Origin: JACQID01 sp035290885
GTDB lineage: Archaea; Aenigmatarchaeota; Aenigmatarchaeia; GW2011-AR5
Assembly (NCBI GenBank): GCA_035290885.1
Contig: DATDTL010000073.1
Coordinates: 1-8,320, forward strand
Length of the DNA stretch: 8,320 bases
Reading direction: 5' to 3'
The translations under genes and the position numbers were made by a program. How positions within the stretch are numbered: the first letter of the stretch is position 1; each line of letters starts with the position of its first letter. Shown piece after piece: positions 5,631 through 8,320 of this stretch. The notes beneath the pieces are model-generated. The model did not search any database. It worked only from the letters and a program-made list of their open reading frames with translations, and had not been told where the DNA came from.

Positions 5631-5729
5631 GGCTTTGCCCCCAAAGCAGTAAGTCGACACAAGATGTTGTGTTTGCATTTACCTTAGAACACAACTTGTT
5701 GGCTTCTTCCGGACTTATTAGGCAAAGCC
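5631..5729 (+). repeat. Long nested imperfect inverted repeat upstream of the insert genes
   Basis: Three arms nest inside each other. GGCTTTGCC (5631-5639) pairs with GGCAAAGCC (5721-5729). AGTAAGTC (5648-5655) pairs with GACTTATT (5712-5719, one G-U). CAAG plus TTGTGTT (5660-5663, 5667-5673) pairs with AACACAACTTG (5688-5698) with ATG bulged on one side. The apical loop is 14 bases. Unpaired bases are mostly on one side. This may be a recombination site, a structured RNA or an element end; no known class fits exactly. Confidence 0.55.
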
Positions 5730-5746
5730 CACTCGAAAACAAAAGA

Positions 5747-5752
5747 TTTAAA
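5747..5752 (+). promoter_or_regulatory. TATA box of the two-gene AT-rich unit
   Basis: TTTAAA lies 33 bases upstream of ATG 5786, predicting a leader of roughly 10 bases that contains the SD AGGAGAT (5775-5781). It is the only good TATA candidate between the structured element and the gene. Confidence 0.5.
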
Positions 5753-5785
5753 CATAGAAACATATTTCTGTTATAGGAGATAAAA

Positions 5786-6034
5786 ATGAAGAGTAGTCAA
5801 TGGGATGTGTTAGGATCTGCATTTTTACTATTAATGATACTATTCATTTATCAAGATACTACATGGGAAAATATTTGTAATTTATACGATTTTGAAGAAC
5901 CGTTGGATAAACTTTATCAACTCAGATGTGTTCAAGTTGAAGTTTTTGACCCATTTATCTACTTATTTGCTACAATGTGGATTGTATGTTGGATAAATGG
6001 TTGGATTGAAAGTCGTTCAGAAAGGAGGAAATAA
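5786..6034 (+). CDS. Small membrane protein with two predicted helices, 82 aa
   Basis: ATG 5786 follows AGGAGAT at 5775-5781. The protein has two hydrophobic segments, about residues 8-22 (VLGSAFLLLMILFIY) and 56-74 (PFIYLFATMWIVCWINGWI). An acidic loop (DFEEPLDKL) separates them, and the tail is basic (ESRSERRK). By the positive-inside rule both ends would be cytoplasmic. I recognise no family. Codons end mostly in A or T and include TTA, ATA and AGA, unlike dnaG or the mutase gene, which points to recent acquisition. The next gene starts one base after its stop, so they are surely co-transcribed. The pairing of a small membrane protein with a small soluble partner is seen in several viral and conflict systems, but nothing here proves such a role. 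Confidence 0.75.
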   Translation: MKSSQWDVLGSAFLLLMILFIYQDTTWENICNLYDFEEPLDKLYQLRCVQVEVFDPFIYLFATMWIVCWINGWIESRSERRK

Positions 6035-6035
6035 A

Positions 6036-6269
6036 ATGGTTAAAGTCAAAGATGTTGAAACAACAACAAGAAATTGGGTCGAAGGTTCAATAAGAAAAGC
6101 ATATATGAGGGGTGAAAAAGATATGAACTGGGTTTTGGGAATAATTAGAGATGCTAATTTACCTAAACAGAAACTCGCAGGGGTCTTTAATGAACTCAGC
6201 TCTTATCATGGAACAGAATCTCGTTTTCAAGAACTTCAGAACAAATGCAATGAATTAGGATTATTATAA
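6036..6269 (+). CDS. Small soluble helical protein, 77 aa
   Basis: The start is ATG 6036, preceded by AAAGGAGG (6021-6028), the strongest SD in the window and seven bases away. An in-frame ATG at 5997 has no SD and lies inside the upstream gene. The protein is predicted mostly helical and mixed-charge, with no membrane segment or cysteine cluster apart from a single Cys near the end. Segments such as SIRKAYMRGEKDMNWVLGII and KQKLAGVFNELSSY could be a helical bundle or a DNA- or protein-binding domain. I do not recognise a family. Codons are AT-rich like the upstream gene's. T5 right after the stop (6270-6274) could end the transcript, as archaeal termination occurs at T-runs. Confidence 0.75.
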   Translation: MVKVKDVETTTRNWVEGSIRKAYMRGEKDMNWVLGIIRDANLPKQKLAGVFNELSSYHGTESRFQELQNKCNELGLL

Positions 6270-6332
6270 TTTTTCGTGCCCCCTCTTATTATATAGTTTT
6301 ATGTGTCGTCCCGCCACCGCCGAATTCTGAAC

Positions 6333-6355
6333 GCAAAATTACTTCATAATTTTGC
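6333..6355 (+). repeat. 9-bp perfect hairpin
   Basis: GCAAAATTA (6333-6341) and TAATTTTGC (6347-6355) flank the loop CTTCA. It is part of the structured region downstream of the AT-rich genes. Confidence 0.6.
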
Positions 6356-6387
6356 CACGCCCTGCGGGCTTTCACTTCGTTCAGGAC

Positions 6388-6459
6388 GCCTAACAGCGAT
6401 TAACATGGAAATTCCCCAAATTCACCTGCAGCGAACTTCTGTTAATCGCAATGTTGTGT
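6388..6459 (+). repeat. Imperfect inverted repeat with integron attC-like geometry
   Basis: GCCTAAC (6388-6394) fits the attC inverse core RYYYAAC. AACA plus GCGATTAACA (6392-6405) pairs with TGTTAATCGC (6440-6449) and then TGTT (6452-6455), with AA (6450-6451) bulged on one side, like attC extrahelical bases. The loop is 34 bases. The matching core GTTRRRY is not met: GTTGTGT (6453-6459) has T at one purine position and pairs with the inverse core only through AAC/GTT. No integrase gene is in the window, so this is a resemblance, not an identification. Confidence 0.35.
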
Positions 6460-6575
6460 TCGATTTTTCTTCATATTCGTTCAGAAAAACTTTCGTTATC
6501 GGTCGAATTCCTAACAGGAGAGCATAACACATAGTTATAGGTGACATTTACTTTACAGATCATTATTTTTATTAG

Positions 6576-6583
6576 TATTTAAT
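6576..6583 (+). promoter_or_regulatory. TATA box for the 6605 gene
   Basis: TATTTAAT is centred about 25 bases upstream of ATG 6605, the same leaderless spacing seen elsewhere in the window. It is too far (about 81 bases) from the TTG at 6661 to support that as the natural start. Confidence 0.55.
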
Positions 6584-6604
6584 TCTTTTCTATAAAGTGC
6601 AAGT

Positions 6605-7206
6605 ATGGGATATTTCAAGCCGTATATTCTGGACGTAGCCGAATCGCTCGGGCTTGGCATTTGGACATAGATCTTGCCGAGGCGGCTGTAGAAGGCAGGC
6701 TTCTTTACAACCGATATGGAAATCATAAGAAGATAATAGCAGCCGCGCCGTTAATGGCCGAACAGCTCCGTCACTCAGGCCATGAAGGCTATATGGGCGC
6801 TCTGAACATCTGCAGGACAGCTGCATTGCTGGCTCTTTATAATTCTGCCCGATCAAGCAATCCTGAAGCCCGTGAGAAAGCGCGCCAAGGAGCCATTTGT
6901 GCATTGGCAAAGGAGCAGGAGTTATACCCCGCAGCTCAACCAGAATTCCGCGGCAACTGTTACGCCGGGATAATTCTAAGTGATTTGGATTGGTATATAC
7001 GGCTTTTGGAAGGCCTCAATACCCAAAGGCTGGAGGAAATTCGTTATCATTATGCGATGGATACGGCAGAACCGCCTGCAAGCAAATTCACATGGGGCAT
7101 GCCTGTTTTGAATCCCCTGACCAATTTGTTATCGCAGACAGGGGGGACAAATCTCAAAATAGATGACCTAAGAGCAGTTCTTTCTTCGGCCGATGAAAGT
7201 GAATGA
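6605..7206 (+). CDS. Hypothetical protein, apparently split by a one-base frameshift
   Basis: ATG 6605, placed correctly behind a TATA box, opens a coding-like frame (MGYFKPYILDVAESLGLGI) that hits TAG at 6668-6670. The downstream frame from 6661 to TGA 7204-7206 continues as DIDLAEAAVEGRLLYN and has only a TTG to start it. Adding one T to the TTT at 6660-6662 fuses the two into a smooth 200-aa protein reading LGLGILDIDLAEAA. The product is soluble and helix-rich (ALNICRTAALLALYN, CALAKEQELYPAAQ), perhaps an alpha-helical repeat fold. I recognise no family. Its 3' end overlaps the next gene by 14 bases. Either the strain carries a broken gene or the assembly lacks one base. Confidence 0.6.
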
Positions 7207-7552
7207 TACGGCAACTTTTCCCGGCAAACGCCTGAATGTTCGTAGAATGGCCGAGACGATTCTCTGCAATGTTATAGGCGACTATGAACCGCAGCCTAAC
7301 ATGCCGAAAGGCGAGCAGGCCGTCCTCTATAACCATGAGCTTATGAGAAAGGCATTCACGGTTGCGTCCTTAGCATTTCCTTTCGCATATCGATTTATTC
7401 CGGAGATGCGAGAGCTTCCCGAAATACCAGTGTACATCTCTTCGGCTGTAGCTTACGCGTTTTTCAGGACTATGGGCAGTGAATGCGTATGCGGCGTAAA
7501 TAAGATGAGAAAACGGGACAGAAGAAACTACTCTTACAGGGACACTGATTAG
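7193..7552 (+). CDS. Hypothetical protein, 119 aa
   Basis: ATG 7193 overlaps the end of the upstream gene (ATGAAAGTGAATGA) and has no SD, which suggests translational coupling. The frame ends at TAG 7550-7552. Two moderately hydrophobic stretches (about residues 62-75, VASLAFPFAYRFIP, and 83-96, VYISSAVAYAFFRT) could be buried helices or weak membrane segments. The end carries SECVCGVNKMRKRDRR, with two close cysteines and a basic tail. No family is recognised. An alternative start at ATG 7247 would remove 18 residues. The gene appears to form a unit with the 6605 gene. Confidence 0.65.
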   Translation: MKVNDTATFPGKRLNVRRMAETILCNVIGDYEPQPNMPKGEQAVLYNHELMRKAFTVASLAFPFAYRFIPEMRELPEIPVYISSAVAYAFFRTMGSECVCGVNKMRKRDRRNYSYRDTD

Positions 7553-7575
7553 AATCCAGAAGGCTAGAAATAAAC

Positions 7576-7584
7576 TTTAAATAT
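7576..7584 (+). promoter_or_regulatory. TATA box for the 7613 gene
   Basis: TTTAAATAT lies about 33 bases upstream of ATG 7613, which would give a leader of only a few bases. No SD precedes the ATG. Confidence 0.5.
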
Positions 7585-7612
7585 GTTTACTTCTTAGTAA
7601 TAACGTTGAAAC

Positions 7613-8230
7613 ATGGTCAAAATTGATTTGAATGGACTCTTTGGGCGAAATAAAAGTAGCGCGCCCCGTGCAGATGCGGCATACGAAACGCCAGCTTCAG
7701 GCGTCGTGTATGGCCCTGCCGTGCCGGATAGCATGCGTTATACTCGTGCTCCTGTCGTACAGGTGGTTCCCGACAATGAAACAGGAATAACGCTTAACCT
7801 TAGGGAGAAAGCTTACATGGGCCTTGCGAATTCCAGTTTCTGCATTCCCAAAGGACGTGTTCAAGTGACTGTGCTGGATGTGGAACGCCATCCTGACAGA
7901 TTCAGAATCCACGATAGCGGGTGGGTATTGAACGATCAAGGCGTATATGAAAGGCTTCCAGGCGAGACCTATGGTTCTGCGGATCTTCTGAGTGATGATG
8001 TTGATGTTTTCGGTACAATGAAGGGCTATTTGCATCATGGAAGCATACATCCTGAAACCAAAGCGCATGTGATGGCAATAGCAAATGCTGTAATTGAGCG
8101 GGCGACCAAAAGGAACCCGCATGGTCCTTATTCAGTGAACCTCACGTATCCATGGAAATACGCTTCGCTCGTTGATGCCATAGGAGAACTGCCGGAAAAT
8201 TCCGATCTGCCTGCACCTCTGCGAGAATGA
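7613..8230 (+). CDS. Hypothetical protein, 205 aa
   Basis: The frame runs from ATG 7613 to TGA 8228-8230. A short amphipathic start (MVKIDLNGLFGRNK) is followed by a Pro/Ala/Gly-rich, probably disordered stretch to about residue 50. A mixed alpha/beta core follows, containing LREKAYMGLANSSFCIPKGR, VTVLDVERHPDRFRI and GSIHPETKAHVMAIANAVI. There is no signal peptide or membrane helix. Several histidines (in VERHPDRF, RIHDSG, YLHHGSIHPE, KAHVMA) are noticeable, but no known metal-site pattern is evident. I do not recognise a family. It has its own TATA box and is separated from the 7193 gene by 60 bases, so it is probably a separate transcript. It converges with the gene at the window's end. Confidence 0.75.
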   Translation: MVKIDLNGLFGRNKSSAPRADAAYETPASGVVYGPAVPDSMRYTRAPVVQVVPDNETGITLNLREKAYMGLANSSFCIPKGRVQVTVLDVERHPDRFRIHDSGWVLNDQGVYERLPGETYGSADLLSDDVDVFGTMKGYLHHGSIHPETKAHVMAIANAVIERATKRNPHGPYSVNLTYPWKYASLVDAIGELPENSDLPAPLRE

Positions 8231-8244
8231 TCAACCTTCACCTT

Positions 8245-8320
8245 TTATGAGGAAGTCTTCATCAAATAGCCTTCCAATTTAATCAGGGCTTTCACCCTTT
8301 CATTTTCGCTATCAAGAGAA
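8245..8320 (-). CDS. C-terminal fragment of a minus-strand gene
   Basis: On the minus strand one frame is open from the window edge to TAA (8247-8245). It encodes 24 residues with coding-like helical composition, including SENERVKALIKLEGYL and ending MKTSS. The other two minus frames contain stops. The start is outside the window. It would converge with the 7613 gene with only 14 bases between stops. The fragment is too short for a family call. Confidence 0.45.
   Translation of the reverse strand, partial: SLDSENERVKALIKLEGYLMKTSS

Larger units (their letters stand above)
6270..6604. other. Non-coding interval rich in inverted repeats
   Basis: No credible gene lies here. A 74-codon plus frame (6303-6527) crosses the hairpins and has no SD. 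Contents, in order, are a T-run and GTGCCCCCTCT (6276-6286); a 9-bp perfect hairpin (6333-6355); a GCCC-TGC-GGGC hairpin; the attC-like element (6388-6459); TTCGTTCAG twice (near 6376 and 6477); CCTAACAG twice (near 6389 and 6510); a small hairpin ATAAC/GTTAT (6525-6539); and then an AT-rich promoter for the 6605 gene. Confidence 0.5.

Noticed and set aside
5571..5655. tRNA suggested by hairpins after the mutase gene
   Set aside because: No TTCRA T-loop and no 7-bp acceptor stem can be found on either strand.
5008..5763. 251-codon minus-strand frame
   Set aside because: About two thirds is antisense to the well-supported mutase gene and the rest runs through the nested palindrome. The translation resembles no protein.
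6303..6527. 74-codon plus frame
   Set aside because: It crosses perfect hairpins and the attC-like element and lacks an SD or TATA box at the right distance.

Overview
The window looks like chromosomal DNA of an archaeon. The evidence is an archaeal-type DnaG primase, a DUF167/YggU protein, a phosphomannomutase/phosphoglucomutase of the kind archaea carry, AT-rich TATA boxes about 24-27 nt upstream of start codons (leaderless genes), and a GAGGTGAT Shine-Dalgarno (SD) matching the archaeal 16S 3' end. Small proteins, many orphan genes and moderately GC-rich coding would fit a DPANN-type lineage, but no marker here fixes the phylum.

Layout. 1-141 is the 3' end of an unidentified gene. 333-785 (+) and 996-1736 (-) are unknown convergent genes separated by hairpins, one of which (811-874) could be a small structured RNA. 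The minus gene shares a single palindromic TATA box with the DUF167 gene (1789-1989, +), with identical spacing to both ATGs. dnaG (2149-3351) follows, behind a long leader in which a hairpin covers the SD. A gene-poor stretch (3352-3771) holds a 27-bp direct repeat in two copies. Two small minus-strand genes follow that are too short for a routine ORF cut-off: a 50-aa zinc-ribbon protein (3772-3924) and a 33-aa ORF (4020-4121). The latter diverges from the phosphomannomutase/phosphoglucomutase gene (4183-5520, +) across a shared TATA region, and a perfect 7+2+7 palindrome lies at that gene's expected transcription start.

5521-6604 differs in composition. Two tightly spaced AT-rich genes with strong SDs (5786-6034, a two-helix membrane protein; 6036-6269, a small soluble helical protein) lie between two long imperfect inverted-repeat elements (5603-5729 and 6333-6539). 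The downstream element has some geometry of an integron attC site, so this looks like an acquired cassette-like insertion. 6605-8230 carries three unrecognised genes. The first appears to be broken by a one-base frameshift near 6663. The window ends with the 3' end of a minus-strand gene.

Functionally, dnaG (RNA processing with the exosome, or primase) and the sugar-phosphate mutase (precursors for glycans or glycosylation) are the only genes with clear roles. The others are unknown, and the best leads are the regulatory architectures and the cassette-like insert.
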